The notes: generated by a model from the letters alone, not told the origin. Shown: positions 24,401-33,103, counted from the stretch's first letter. The stretch is DNA of 46,185 nt from Lachnospiraceae bacterium UBA7093 (GCA_002492465.1 DKYT01000064.1:67479-113663); one strand, 5' to 3'. Numbers and translations: made by a program.

Positions 24401-26323
24401 CTAAACATCCAGCTCCGCATCGGTTGCATGTTCATAGATAAATGCCTTTCTGGGAGGAACCTCCGTTCCCATCAGCATTTCCGTAACTTCAGACGCCATG
24501 CGTGCATCCTCAATCTCAACCAGCTTTAAGATTCTGGTTTCAGGATTTAAAGTGGTTTCCCAAAGCTGCTGGGCGTCCATCTCCCCAAGTCCTTTATATC
24601 TTTGCAGGGTAAAGGAACCCTTATGGCGCTTCCGGTACTGCTCCAACGCCTTGTCGTCATAAAGATATTCCTCCGCTCCCTTGCTTGGCATCGCTTTATA
24701 GAGAGGCGGCATGGCAATATACACATGTCCCTCATAAATCAGTTCAGGCATGAAGCGGTAAAATAAGGTCAACAGCAGGGTGGAAATATGGGCGCCGTCT
24801 ACATCCGCATCCGCCATGATAATGATCTTGTCATAGCGGAGCTTGGTAATATCAAAATCATTCCCATAGCCTTCTGAGAACCCGCATCCAAAGGCGTTGA
24901 TCATGGTCTTGATTTCCGCGTTTGCCAGAACCTTGTCAATGCTTGCCTTCTCTACGTTCAGAATCTTTCCGCGGATGGGAAGGATCGCCTGAAATGCACG
25001 ATTTCTTGCAGTCTTGGCGCTTCCTCCTGCAGAATCCCCCTCTACAATAAAAATTTCACACTTTGAAGCGTCTTTTGACTCACAATTTGCAAGTTTGCCA
25101 TTGGAATCAAAAGAAAACTTCTGCTTGGTGAGCATATTGGTTTTTGCCTTTTCTTCCGTCTTGCGGATCTTTGCAGCCTTCTCCGCACAGCCGATAATAT
25201 TCTTAAGAACCTCCAGATTGCGGTCAAAATAACGGATCAGTTCGTCCCCTGTTACCTTGGAAACCACCTTTGCGGCATCCTGGTTATCCAGCTTGGTTTT
25301 GGTCTGCCCCTCAAACCTGGGATCAGGGTGTTTGATGGAGATCACTGCCGTCATGCCGTTCCGCACATCGGCTCCGGTAAAATTAGCGTCCTTTTCCTTC
25401 AGAATATTCAATTCCCGGGCATAGGTGTTGATAATATTAGTAAATGCCGTTTTAAATCCTGTCAGGTGGGTTCCCCCTTCAGAATTGTAAATATTATTGC
25501 AAAAGCCCAGCACATTTTCATGAAATTCATTGATGTACTGAAATGCACCCTCTACGGAAATACCTTCGCTTTCCCCTTTAAAATAAACCACATCGCAGAC
25601 CGCTTCCGTGGACTTATTCATATCTTTGATAAAACCGATGATTCCGTCCGGCTCATGATAAACCACCTGCTCCGGCTCCGGCTTCCGTCTGTCCTCAAAA
25701 ACAATGGTTAAAGCCGGATTCAGATATGCCGTTTCATGCATCCGGCTCTTGATCTCATCCTCTTTAAACCGCGTTTTATCAAAAATGGTATCATCCGGCA
25801 TAAAGTTGATCTGCGTTCCGGTTCCCTTAGCTCTTCCCACAATGGGAAGCAGCCCGTCTTTCAGTTCAACTGTTGGGTTTCCACGTTCGTACCGGTCTTC
25901 ATATAAATACCCTCCATTTTTGACTCTTACAGTCAAAAATGTGGAGAGAGCATTTACAACGGAAGAACCCACGCCATGGAGTCCGCCGCTTGTTTTATAT
26001 GCGGAATCATCAAACTTCCCCCCTGCATGGAGAGTGGTGAAAACCAGTCTCTCTGCGCTCACTCCTTTTTCATGCATTCCCACCGGGATACCTCTGCCGT
26101 TATCCTCAATGGTTGCGGAGCCGTCCGCCTCCAGAATCACGGAAATGGTATCGCAATGTCCCGCCAAATGCTCATCCACTGCGTTATCTACGATTTCATA
26201 GATCAGGTGATTCAGACCTTTGGTGGAAACACTGCCGATATACATTCCCGGTCTTCTTCTTACCGCTTCAAGCCCTTCCAGCACGGTAATACTGGAGGCA
26301 TCATAAACTGCTGCTTTTGACAT
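24401..26323 (-). CDS. parE: DNA topoisomerase IV subunit B
   Basis: 640-residue ATPase subunit of the type IIA topoisomerase. GHKL ATPase motifs: EIVDNAVDEHLAG, IEDNGRGIPVG and TSGGLHGVGSSVVNALS. TOPRIM motifs: FIVEGDSAGGSAKTARN and IIIMADADVDGAHISTLLL. The C-terminus has the standard YKGLGEMDAQQLWETTLNP. Paired directly with parC and sitting inside the recG-to-coaD operon rather than near an origin, which supports topoisomerase IV rather than the main gyrase. 36 bp after the DegV gene. Confidence 0.92.
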   Translation of the reverse strand: MSKAAVYDASSITVLEGLEAVRRRPGMYIGSVSTKGLNHLIYEIVDNAVDEHLAGHCDTISVILEADGSATIEDNGRGIPVGMHEKGVSAERLVFTTLHAGGKFDDSAYKTSGGLHGVGSSVVNALSTFLTVRVKNGGYLYEDRYERGNPTVELKDGLLPIVGRAKGTGTQINFMPDDTIFDKTRFKEDEIKSRMHETAYLNPALTIVFEDRRKPEPEQVVYHEPDGIIGFIKDMNKSTEAVCDVVYFKGESEGISVEGAFQYINEFHENVLGFCNNIYNSEGGTHLTGFKTAFTNIINTYARELNILKEKDANFTGADVRNGMTAVISIKHPDPRFEGQTKTKLDNQDAAKVVSKVTGDELIRYFDRNLEVLKNIIGCAEKAAKIRKTEEKAKTNMLTKQKFSFDSNGKLANCESKDASKCEIFIVEGDSAGGSAKTARNRAFQAILPIRGKILNVEKASIDKVLANAEIKTMINAFGCGFSEGYGNDFDITKLRYDKIIIMADADVDGAHISTLLLTLFYRFMPELIYEGHVYIAMPPLYKAMPSKGAEEYLYDDKALEQYRKRHKGSFTLQRYKGLGEMDAQQLWETTLNPETRILKLVEIEDARMASEVTEMLMGTEVPPRKAFIYEHATDAELDV

Positions 26324-26359
26324 GAATTACAAACCTCTTTCTGTTGATTGTTAAGCCGT

Positions 26360-27235
26360 TTACCGAATTTTCTTACAGCAGGCAACGGCAAGGGAGCCCG
26401 GACCAATATGGCAGGCAACGCTCAGGGAAAGCGGATTGATTACCATGTCAAAGCCCGGGAACTCCTTTAGCAGTTCCTGGGCAAACTGCTCCGCCGTTTC
26501 CCTGTCCTTGGTATACGCCACCTCCAGCCAGATGTTATCTGCGTGAGCGCCTCCAAAACGATTTTCCATATCGTTTCGGATAGCGTTGATCATAATCGAT
26601 TTTCCCTGTCCTGCCGTTCTTGCTTTTGCAAAGGCATCCAGACGCTCTCCCTGAATCTGAAGAACCGGTTTCAGCCTCAAAATGGTTCCGATTGCCGCGG
26701 CGGCAGGGGTAATCCTCCCGCCCTTCTTCAAATAGTATAAAGTATCCAACATAATGTAAATGCTAGAGTTGAATTTATCCTTCTCCAGAAACGCCTTGAT
26801 CTCTGACGCGCTCATACCTCTTTTTACCAATAACAGAGCATCCAGAACGGACTGTCTCTGGGTCACGGAAATCCGCTGGTTATTGACCACCTGAACCCTG
26901 CCTTCAAAATCCCCGGCAAGCATCAGCGCGCTCTGGCAGGAGCCGGAAAGCCCGCTGCTCATGGGGATATGCACGATCTCATCGTATTCCTGCAGGGTTT
27001 CCTTCCAAAGGGTCAGAACCGATTCGGGGGAGGGCTGGCTGGTTACCATATCCGCTCCGCCCTCCAGTCTTTCATAAAATTCCTCCTGGGTTAGTGTAAT
27101 ATCCTCGAAATAGGTTTCTTCTCCTATCATAAACGGCATGGGAAGCACCCGAATTCCAAGCTCCTTTGCCTGCGCCTGGGTAATGCCGCTGTTTGAATCC
27201 GTAATGACTGCAACTCTTCCACTCAATTGATTCAC
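26360..27235 (-). CDS. DegV-family fatty-acid-binding protein (FakB-like)
   Basis: 291 residues of the DegV family, which bind a fatty acid and present it to the FakA kinase. N-terminal VAVITDSNSGITQAQAKELG, PMPFMIGEETYFEDITL, the lipid-pocket motif VTSQPSPE, and PMSSGLSGSCQSA; then LYYLKKGGRITPAAAAIG and the closing ACHIGPGSLAVA. The fakA gene is encoded upstream beyond recG, which strengthens a FakB role. Start chosen at GTG 27233-27235, behind AAAAGGGAAGG; an upstream TTG (27259) lies before that ribosome site. Confidence 0.9.
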   Translation of the reverse strand: MNQLSGRVAVITDSNSGITQAQAKELGIRVLPMPFMIGEETYFEDITLTQEEFYERLEGGADMVTSQPSPESVLTLWKETLQEYDEIVHIPMSSGLSGSCQSALMLAGDFEGRVQVVNNQRISVTQRQSVLDALLLVKRGMSASEIKAFLEKDKFNSSIYIMLDTLYYLKKGGRITPAAAAIGTILRLKPVLQIQGERLDAFAKARTAGQGKSIMINAIRNDMENRFGGAHADNIWLEVAYTKDRETAEQFAQELLKEFPGFDMVINPLSLSVACHIGPGSLAVACCKKIR

Positions 27236-27303
27236 CAAACCTTCCCTTTTAAAATACAATATATTGTGCCTTCAAAAAAAGCACACACAAATATATATTA
27301 CTG

Positions 27304-29373
27304 TCAGATAGACCTAAAGTCAATAAATTTTCCGGCATTTTCATTCCAATACCGTCTGAGAGGCGCACACTTTTCAGTCTCCAGATTCGGATCTGCAAAA
27401 AGCAGCTCATCTACCGTCATACTGACCTTTTTCAGGAGCTCTGCATCCTGATAGATATCCCCTATCTGAAATTCCATTGCGCCGCTTTGGCGTAATCCGA
27501 AAAGATCTCCCGGACCTCTCAGCTTCAGATCCTCCTCTGCAATAAAAAAGCCGTCGTTGGACCGGTTTAAGATATTCAGCCTGTCCATGGCTTTTTCTTT
27601 GTCAGAGCTGTTCAAAAAAATACAATAAGACTGCTTCTGACCCCTTCCGATCCGTCCTCTCAGCTGATGGAGCTGGGCAAGTCCAAAGCGCTCCGCATTT
27701 TCAATCATCATAACCGTGGCGTTGGGTACGTTGATGCCTACCTCGATCACAGTAGTCGCCACCAGCACATGAATGTGTCCTGCCCCAAAGGCATCCATAA
27801 TCCTTTTCTTATCGGCGCTTTTCATTTTCCCGTGAAGGATCCCCACGTGAATATCCTCAGGCAGCTGGCTGCGAAGCCGTTCTCCGTAATCTATTACATT
27901 TTCAAGCCCGCCGTCCTCCTCCCCTGCCTCCACCATGGGACAGATCACATATGCCTGATTCCCGTTGTGAACCTCCCTGGCAATAAACTCATATGCCTTT
28001 GGACGATAGGCGGTGCCCACCACGCAGTTTTTCACGGGAAGCCTTTCCGCAGGAAGGGCATCTACCACAGACAAATGAAGGTCGCCGTACAAAATAATTG
28101 CCAGAGTTCTGGGAATGGGAGTGGCGCTCATTACAAGGACATGGGGAGCGCCTCCCTTTTCACCCAACAGCTCCCTTTGCCGCACGCCGAAACGATGCTG
28201 CTCATCGGTGATTACCAGCGCCAGCTTTTGATAGCTGACCTTTTCCTGTATAAGGGCGTGGGTTCCGATGACAACGTTGACCTCTCCCTCCCGGATGCTG
28301 CGGTAAATTTCTTTTTTCCCCGAGGCGCTTACAGAGCCTGTCAGAAGCGCCGGTTTAAAGGGAAGCCCATAGCGCCTTGCCAAATCGGTAATCTGCTCAA
28401 AATGCTGGGCGGCAAGAATCTCCGTAGGCGCCATAAGCGCCCCCTGATAGCCGTTGCTTACGGCAAGCAAAAGCGCCAGAAAGGCAAGGATCGTTTTCCC
28501 GGAGCCTACGTCGCCCTGAACCAGACGGTTCATACATTTGCCGCTGCAGAGATCTCTCTCTATTTCCTGCCACACCCTGTTCTGGGCTTCTGTAAGGCGG
28601 TACGGAAGCGCCTCCGCAAACCGTTTCGTCCATGCGGTCTCTATCATAGGATAGTCTGTGGCAAGCCCTTCGTTGTACTCTTTCATGCGTCTGACAGAAA
28701 GCAGAAACAGGAAAAACTCATCAAACACAAGTCTGTTGCGCGCCTGCAGGAGGTTTTCCCAATCCTTTGGGAAGTGTATCCGGTAAAGCGCCTCCTTTCG
28801 CGGCATCAGATCGTAAGACTTCACAATATCTTCCGGAACGTATTCTTCCAGACCATCCCATTCCTCACAGTCACGAAAGGACTGCTCAACAGCCTTCGTC
28901 ACCGTCCGGTTGGTAAGTCCAGCGGTAAGGGAATAGGCAGGCTGAAGCTGCCCCATTTTTTCCTGATATTCTTCCCAGGTAAAAATTTTAGGCTGATCCA
29001 TATGCATGCTTCCTTTTTCCAGCCGTATTTTCCCCCGGAAAAGATAAGCGCTTCCCTTGGTCAGCTTATTTTTCAGGTAAGGCGCATTAAAATAGGCGAT
29101 ATGAATCCGGCTTTCACCGTCGCTTCCCACGCCTGTGCCAATGGAAAGATTTCGTACCTTTTTCCATTGAAAGGATGTTGCAAGAAAAAGCTCCAGGGTA
29201 ACCGTTTCCTCTATGGGAGCCTTGGCGATTTTCACCGGAGGAGCGAAAACCTGATAATCTCTTGGATAATGAAACACCAGGTCTTCTATGGTATAAATGC
29301 CGATTCGATGAAATAGCTTTGCCGTTTTTTCACCAATCCCCTTTAGCTTCATAATGTCGTCTGAATATTTCAT
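27304..29373 (-). CDS. recG: ATP-dependent DNA helicase RecG
   Basis: 689-residue replication-fork-reversal and branch-migration helicase. N-terminal wedge (LKGIGEKTAKLFHRIGIYTIEDLVFHYPRDY), Walker A LVQGDVGSGKTILAF, DEQH box VITDEQHRFGVRQRE, motif III VMSATPIPRTL, and motifs V-VI ATTVIEVGINVPNATVMMIE and QLHQLRGRIGRG. The start is ATG 29371-29373, seven bases after GAGG. The longer in-frame reading to 29424 stops short of the terminator that ends the upstream fakA transcript. Confidence 0.95.
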   Translation of the reverse strand: MKYSDDIMKLKGIGEKTAKLFHRIGIYTIEDLVFHYPRDYQVFAPPVKIAKAPIEETVTLELFLATSFQWKKVRNLSIGTGVGSDGESRIHIAYFNAPYLKNKLTKGSAYLFRGKIRLEKGSMHMDQPKIFTWEEYQEKMGQLQPAYSLTAGLTNRTVTKAVEQSFRDCEEWDGLEEYVPEDIVKSYDLMPRKEALYRIHFPKDWENLLQARNRLVFDEFFLFLLSVRRMKEYNEGLATDYPMIETAWTKRFAEALPYRLTEAQNRVWQEIERDLCSGKCMNRLVQGDVGSGKTILAFLALLLAVSNGYQGALMAPTEILAAQHFEQITDLARRYGLPFKPALLTGSVSASGKKEIYRSIREGEVNVVIGTHALIQEKVSYQKLALVITDEQHRFGVRQRELLGEKGGAPHVLVMSATPIPRTLAIILYGDLHLSVVDALPAERLPVKNCVVGTAYRPKAYEFIAREVHNGNQAYVICPMVEAGEEDGGLENVIDYGERLRSQLPEDIHVGILHGKMKSADKKRIMDAFGAGHIHVLVATTVIEVGINVPNATVMMIENAERFGLAQLHQLRGRIGRGQKQSYCIFLNSSDKEKAMDRLNILNRSNDGFFIAEEDLKLRGPGDLFGLRQSGAMEFQIGDIYQDAELLKKVSMTVDELLFADPNLETEKCAPLRRYWNENAGKFIDFRSI

Positions 29374-29429
29374 CTTGCTTTCCTCATAACCATAATATCT
29401 GGCTTTATTTTCTACATTCTCCAAAACGG

Positions 29430-29457
29430 AAAAAGGACGGAATAACCGTCCTTTTTT
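29430..29457 (-). terminator. Rho-independent terminator after fakA
   Basis: An 11-bp stem, AAAAAGGACGG (29430-29440) and CCGTCCTTTTT (29446-29456), with a 5-nt loop. It begins 21 bp after the fakA stop codon and could act in both directions. recG must then have its own promoter in the 56 bp after it, where only a poor TATTAT is seen. Confidence 0.85.
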
Positions 29458-29477
29458 ATAAACATGTTTCCGAATTC

Positions 29478-31139
29478 CTATTCAGCAGATATAATGTAAT
29501 AATAAATTGGTTGACCGCCATACTGCAATTCAATGTCGCAGGAAGGAAACGCCTCCTGAATCCTTGCCTTCAGCCCCTGAGCGGCATCCTCCCGGATCTC
29601 CTCTCCGTAATAAATACTGATCAGCTCCAGCTCCTCATTCATCATTTCCTGAACCATGCGGAAGGTCACATCGGCAACATCTTCTCCCACCGATAAAATT
29701 CCGGAATCGCCGATGCCCATATAGTCGCCCTGTTTGATCTCCTTGTCATCGATCACCGTGTCTCTGACTGCATAGGTTACCTGACCGGTTTTGACATTGC
29801 TCATTTCCCCGCTCATGGTTTCGGCATTCTCTTCCGCGGTCAGATCCGGCACATAATTGATAATAGCCGTAATTCCCTGGGGTACTGTCTTGGTGGGAAC
29901 CACAACGATTTTCTTATCCTTCACCATCATCTGCGCCTGATTTGCCGCAAGGATGATATTTTTATTGTTGGGGAAAATGAAAACTGTATCCGCATTTACC
30001 TGCTCGATGGCGTTGAGCATATCTTCCGTGCTGGGGTTCATGGTCTGTCCCCCTTCAATAATATGGTCCACGCCCAGTCCCTTAAAGATTTCATTAATCC
30101 CGTCGCCTACCGATACGGCGATAAAGCCCACTTCCTTATGGGGCATAGGCTCCTTAGGGCTTTCCTGCTCAGGGAGCTGTCCTGCCTTAAAAAGCTTTTC
30201 CTGATGCTCCAAACGCATATTGTCAATTTTTAAATTAGATAACGCACCATACTTAAGCGCCTTCTGGATGGCAAGTCCAGGGTCGTTGGTATGTACATGT
30301 ACCTTAACCACATCGTCATCCGCTACCACAACAATGGAATCGCCTATAGACTCCAGATATTCTTTGAAATCCATTTCCGCCTTGATATTGAAGTTTCTGC
30401 TGAGCATGATAATAAATTCCGTACAATAACCGAACTTGATCTCCATCTCAGCCTGTGCGTTTACACTTGCTTTTGCCGAAGAGGCGCCTGTGGTTTCACC
30501 ACCGATGGTAAGATCCAGTTCTTTGCCCATAAACGCGTCATACGCGCCCTTCAACACCTGCATAAGTCCCTGTCCGCCGGAATCCACCACGCCTGCCTGC
30601 TTCAATACCGGCAACATCTCCGGCGTCTGCTCCAAAACCTCGTCTGCATACCGAATCACTTCCTCAAAGAAAACGCTTAAATCATCGCAGCCCTCTTTGG
30701 CAAGTTCTCTCGCCCTGACGGAAGCACCCTTCGCCACAGTCAGGATCGTACCCTCCTTCGGTTTCATAACCGCTTTATATGCAGTTTCTACCGCTTTTTC
30801 AAAGGCGTCTGCAAAAACAGGAATATCCAATTCCTCCTTATCTCTGATGGATTTGGTAAACCCGCGGAACAGCTGGGATAAAATAACGCCGGAATTCCCC
30901 CTTGCGCCTCTTAAGGAACCGGAGGAAATTGCCTTGCAAAGAGAAAGCATGTCCGGGTTCTCCATCGCCGCAACATCTCTTGCCGCAGACATAATGGTAA
31001 GGGTCATATTCGTACCGGTGTCACCGTCCGGCACGGGAAAAACATTCAAATCATTAATCCATTCCTTTTTGGCTTCCAGGTTTTTCGCTCCGGCTAAGAA
31101 CATCTTTGCAAGTATCTTAGCGTCGATTGTATTAGTCAC
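29478..31139 (-). CDS. fakA: fatty acid kinase FakA (YloV, DAK2 domain)
   Basis: 553 residues. N-terminal DAK2/DhaL-type kinase domain with Mg-ATP-binding aspartates in VFPVPDGDTGTNMTLT (D38, D40), SGSLRGARGNSGVILSQ, and GTILTVAKGAS; a middle segment and a C-terminal DegV-like part follow (VPTKTVPQGITA; GDYMGIGDSGILSV). FakA phosphorylates exogenous fatty acids bound by FakB. GTG start with AGGAGG seven bases upstream. 14 bp after yloU, the standard yloU-yloV pair. Confidence 0.93.
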   Translation of the reverse strand: MTNTIDAKILAKMFLAGAKNLEAKKEWINDLNVFPVPDGDTGTNMTLTIMSAARDVAAMENPDMLSLCKAISSGSLRGARGNSGVILSQLFRGFTKSIRDKEELDIPVFADAFEKAVETAYKAVMKPKEGTILTVAKGASVRARELAKEGCDDLSVFFEEVIRYADEVLEQTPEMLPVLKQAGVVDSGGQGLMQVLKGAYDAFMGKELDLTIGGETTGASSAKASVNAQAEMEIKFGYCTEFIIMLSRNFNIKAEMDFKEYLESIGDSIVVVADDDVVKVHVHTNDPGLAIQKALKYGALSNLKIDNMRLEHQEKLFKAGQLPEQESPKEPMPHKEVGFIAVSVGDGINEIFKGLGVDHIIEGGQTMNPSTEDMLNAIEQVNADTVFIFPNNKNIILAANQAQMMVKDKKIVVVPTKTVPQGITAIINYVPDLTAEENAETMSGEMSNVKTGQVTYAVRDTVIDDKEIKQGDYMGIGDSGILSVGEDVADVTFRMVQEMMNEELELISIYYGEEIREDAAQGLKARIQEAFPSCDIELQYGGQPIYYYIISAE

Positions 31140-31153
31140 GTCAAATCCTCCTC

Positions 31154-31528
31154 TTAATCAATCACTCTAACACCTTCAACAAAGATGTTTATTTTCTCAA
31201 TTTCTATTCCGGTAAATTCCTCGACCTTATATTTCACATTGCTGATGAGATTATCGGAAACGGCAAGAATGCTTACGCCGTAAGCCACGATAATATGGAA
31301 GTTCAGGGTCAGTTTATTGTTCTTGATGGATACGTTGATTCCCCTGGTCATGCTGTCCATTTTCAGCAATTTCACAAGACCGTCTTTTACATTGATGCCT
31401 GCCATTCCCACAACGCCGAAGCATTCCATCGCCACACTGCCTGCGTATTGGGCAATGACTTCATTGTCGATTGCAATACTACCCATATGCGTATTCATGG
31501 AAGTTCCCTTAACGGAAGAATTTTTCAT
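31154..31528 (-). CDS. yloU: Asp23/Gls24-family protein YloU
   Basis: 124 residues of the Asp23/Gls24 (DUF322) family, small cytoplasmic proteins linked to the envelope and stress. Motifs: MGSIAIDNEVIAQYAGSVAM, VVGMAGINVKDGLVKLL and VEEFTGIEIEKINIFVEGVR. AAGGAGG sits six bases before the ATG. In Firmicutes it lies between rpmB (divergent) and yloV/fakA, exactly as here, which makes the assignment firm although the biochemical role is unknown. Confidence 0.92.
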   Translation of the reverse strand: MKNSSVKGTSMNTHMGSIAIDNEVIAQYAGSVAMECFGVVGMAGINVKDGLVKLLKMDSMTRGINVSIKNNKLTLNFHIIVAYGVSILAVSDNLISNVKYKVEEFTGIEIEKINIFVEGVRVID

Positions 31529-31563
31529 AGGCTGCCTCCTTATATTTTGAACATATATTATGT

Positions 31564-31569
31564 ATTATA
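31564..31569 (-). promoter_or_regulatory. -10 box upstream of yloU-fakA
   Basis: Perfect TATAAT on the minus strand 36 bp before the yloU ATG. The sequence at the -35 position is only T-rich (TTTCTT at 17 bp), so strength is uncertain. Confidence 0.5.
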
Positions 31570-31630
31570 ACCGTAAAATGAAAAAAAAGAAACAATAAAT
31601 TTATTTTGCAAAAAAATGTTAAATTTCCGC

Positions 31631-31659
31631 TTGCATTATCCGCTGTTTTCTGCTATCAT
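31631..31659 (+). promoter_or_regulatory. SigA-type promoter of rpmB
   Basis: TTGCAT (31631-31636), exactly 17 bp, TATCAT (31654-31659). Predicted transcription start near 31666, 40 nt before the rpmB ATG. Confidence 0.75.
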
Positions 31660-31705
31660 ACAACTGTTGTGTATGTTTAATTATGAATTGTTAGGAGGTG
31701 CGACG

Positions 31706-31891
31706 ATGGCTAAATGTGATATTTGTGGTAAAGGCGTTCATTTCGGGAACAACGTAAGCCATTCTCATAGAAGATCTAACAGAATCTGGAAATCAAACAT
31801 CAAGAATGTTAAGTGTAAAGTAAACGGAGCTTCCAAAAGAATGCACGTTTGTACGAACTGCTTAAAATCCGGAAAAGTTGAACGAGCTTAA
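31706..31891 (+). CDS. rpmB: 50S ribosomal protein L28 (bL28), zinc-ribbon form
   Basis: 61-residue bL28. Begins MAKCDICGKGVHFGNNVSHS and ends with VCTNCLKSGKVERA; the two CxxC pairs (C4/C7 and the C-terminal CTNC) make this the zinc-binding paralog. Paralogs without cysteines are made under zinc starvation in some bacteria; none is in this window. TAGGAGGTGCGACG precedes the ATG, and the longer in-frame reading to 31616 is upstream of its promoter. Divergent from yloU, the standard arrangement. Confidence 0.97.
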   Translation: MAKCDICGKGVHFGNNVSHSHRRSNRIWKSNIKNVKCKVNGASKRMHVCTNCLKSGKVERA

Positions 31892-31899
31892 TAGAAAAG

Positions 31900-31927
31900 A
31901 ACTGATCGCGCCGCGGTCAGTTTTTTT
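31900..31927. terminator. terminator after rpmB, shared with the converging gene
   Basis: CTGATCGC (31902-31909) pairs with GCGGTCAG (31913-31920), one wobble pair, followed by seven T on the plus strand. On the minus strand a weaker T-rich run (TTCTTTTC) follows, so it may also stop the converging coiled-coil gene, whose stop codon touches it. Confidence 0.85.
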
Positions 31928-32495
31928 ATGCATTCTTTCCTATTTCATAGTCTTTTTTCAGTTCCTCATAAATTCTGTTGATGATCAAAACCATCTCATG
32001 ATCTCCTGCGATATTGTCCGGATGAAACATCTTAATGAGATCCTTATACCGCTTTTTCAAAGCAAGCTGGCTGTTTACGCCCTGAAAAAGCATTTCCCCC
32101 AGATCCATGTTTTTTTCCTGTCTTCGATTACTTGCATGAACCGCCCGCTCCGCCTCCAGCTGAAGCTTTTCTCTGTCCAGCTTTTTCCGCTCCAGATCGA
32201 GCTGTAAAAAGCCGTTTTTAAGGATGTCCATCTTCTTGTCAAAAAAAGCTTCCTCCTGTTTCAGCCGTTTCCTTTCAACTGCAAAGCGGCATTCAAGTTC
32301 AGCCGCCTGGTCTTCAAGCTGCTTCCTCTCCTCCTGCAGCTTGTCCATAGCATGCTTCAACTCGCTCTGTTCCATTTTAAGGCGCACATTTTCTTTAAAA
32401 AGCCATAGCTTTAATTCGCTTAACTCTTCATCAGCGCATTCGGAAAGGCGCTCCTTTATCTGTTCCGTATCCATAGGTTCTTCCGCAAAACGCAT
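31926..32495 (-). CDS. coiled-coil protein with C-terminal J-domain-like motif
   Basis: 189 residues, no membrane span or signal. Residues about 20-125 form a long charged coiled coil (LEDQAAELECRFAVERKRLK). Residues about 145-187 read LKKRYKDLIKMFHPDNIAGD...IINRIYEELKKDYE: helix II, an HPD tripeptide at 158-160 and helix III of a DnaJ J-domain, placed at the C-terminus instead of the N-terminus. There is no Gly/Phe or zinc-finger region. It could recruit or stimulate a DnaK, with the coiled coil as partner-binding part; this is inference. It starts 12 bp after the 46-residue membrane protein, with a purine-rich GAGAGGGAGAAGGG ahead of the ATG. Confidence 0.75.
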   Translation of the reverse strand: MRFAEEPMDTEQIKERLSECADEELSELKLWLFKENVRLKMEQSELKHAMDKLQEERKQLEDQAAELECRFAVERKRLKQEEAFFDKKMDILKNGFLQLDLERKKLDREKLQLEAERAVHASNRRQEKNMDLGEMLFQGVNSQLALKKRYKDLIKMFHPDNIAGDHEMVLIINRIYEELKKDYEIGKNA

Positions 32496-32507
32496 CCCTT
32501 CTCCCTC

Positions 32508-32648
32508 TCAGTTTAAATAGCAATTATACCCAATAACCAACAGCAGCGCAATGATCAGAAGGGCAATCAAATAATGACGCACAAGAAAAAGCATAAGCAA
32601 CATTCCTACGGCAATCCAAAATGCAATAAACCCGATCAGCTTTTTCAT
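32508..32648 (-). CDS. 46-residue membrane protein, unknown
   Basis: A short reading frame not longer than 47 codons, starting ATG 32646-32648. It encodes MKKLIGFIAFWIAVGMLLML, then RHY and a second hydrophobic stretch, ending GYNCYLN. A basic N-terminus plus one or two hydrophobic helices make a small integral membrane protein. AGGTGAG lies ten bases upstream. It fills the space between gerW/ytfJ and the J-like coiled-coil gene and all three read the same way with gaps of 52 and 12 bp. Small proteins of this kind are often missed; coding is supported by start, ribosome site, hydrophobic pattern and operon fit, not by homology. Confidence 0.7.
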   Translation of the reverse strand: MKKLIGFIAFWIAVGMLLMLFLVRHYLIALLIIALLLVIGYNCYLN

Positions 32649-32700
32649 GCGTATCAACTCACCTATGCCTCTTTCTTTATCATATGCAGCTTAGACGAAA

Positions 32701-33102
32701 TTATTGCTTGTCATCTCCATCCTCAGGGAAAGCAATGTCAACCGCGTCCTCATCGTCTATCATCTCTTCCTTGGGCGCTGTAAATTTATCCACAATATCC
32801 GGTATCATATCCAAAACCTTTGTAACCGTATCCTGATTCTTAATATTCACAAGCTTTGTGCTGCCGTTTTTGATTACAAGCACTGCGCTGGGCGTCAGCT
32901 TTCCCGAAAAGCCGCCTGCACCGCCGTTTTTCTTGTCTCCTACGCTGGCGCCTGCCCCCACGCCGAAGGTCACGTCCACAAGGGGCAGAATAATCGTATC
33001 TCCAATCTTCGTTGCCTCTCCCACAACCGTTTTCGTTGAGAGAACGGTATTCATTCCCTGCATAAGGGATTCGATTACCCCTGTAAAGTTATTCTCTGCC
33101 AT
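32701..33102 (-). CDS. ytfJ: spore germination protein GerW/YtfJ family
   Basis: 133 residues of the GerW (YtfJ) family of sporulation proteins: FTGVIESLMQGMNTVLSTKT, GEATKIGDTIILPLVDVTFG, GAGASVG..., a Gly-rich loop and SAVLVIKNGSTKLVNIKN. In Bacillus it is a forespore protein of spores and sits next to ytfI (DUF2953), the same pair as here. GGGAGG lies nine bases before the ATG, which overlaps the region of the DUF2953 stop by one base gap. Supports a spore-forming host. Confidence 0.92.
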   Translation of the reverse strand: MAENNFTGVIESLMQGMNTVLSTKTVVGEATKIGDTIILPLVDVTFGVGAGASVGDKKNGGAGGFSGKLTPSAVLVIKNGSTKLVNIKNQDTVTKVLDMIPDIVDKFTAPKEEMIDDEDAVDIAFPEDGDDKQ

Positions 33103-33103
33103 T

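Noticed and set aside
22148..26323. DNA gyrase A/B as identity of the topoisomerase pair
   Set aside because: No GyrA-box in the A-subunit tail, topoisomerase-IV-type N-terminus, and location away from dnaA/recF-like genes; topoisomerase IV fits better, though the two cannot be fully separated without a tree.
27667..29316. 549-codon open frame on the plus strand, antisense to recG
   Set aside because: It lies wholly inside recG, whose helicase motifs are all intact. The product is rich in His, Lys, Arg and Pro with no fold signature, and no ribosome site is seen; it is a by-product of recG codon use.
30436..31170. 244-codon plus-strand frame across fakA
   Set aside because: Serine/proline-rich antisense of fakA, no ribosome site, no recognisable domain.
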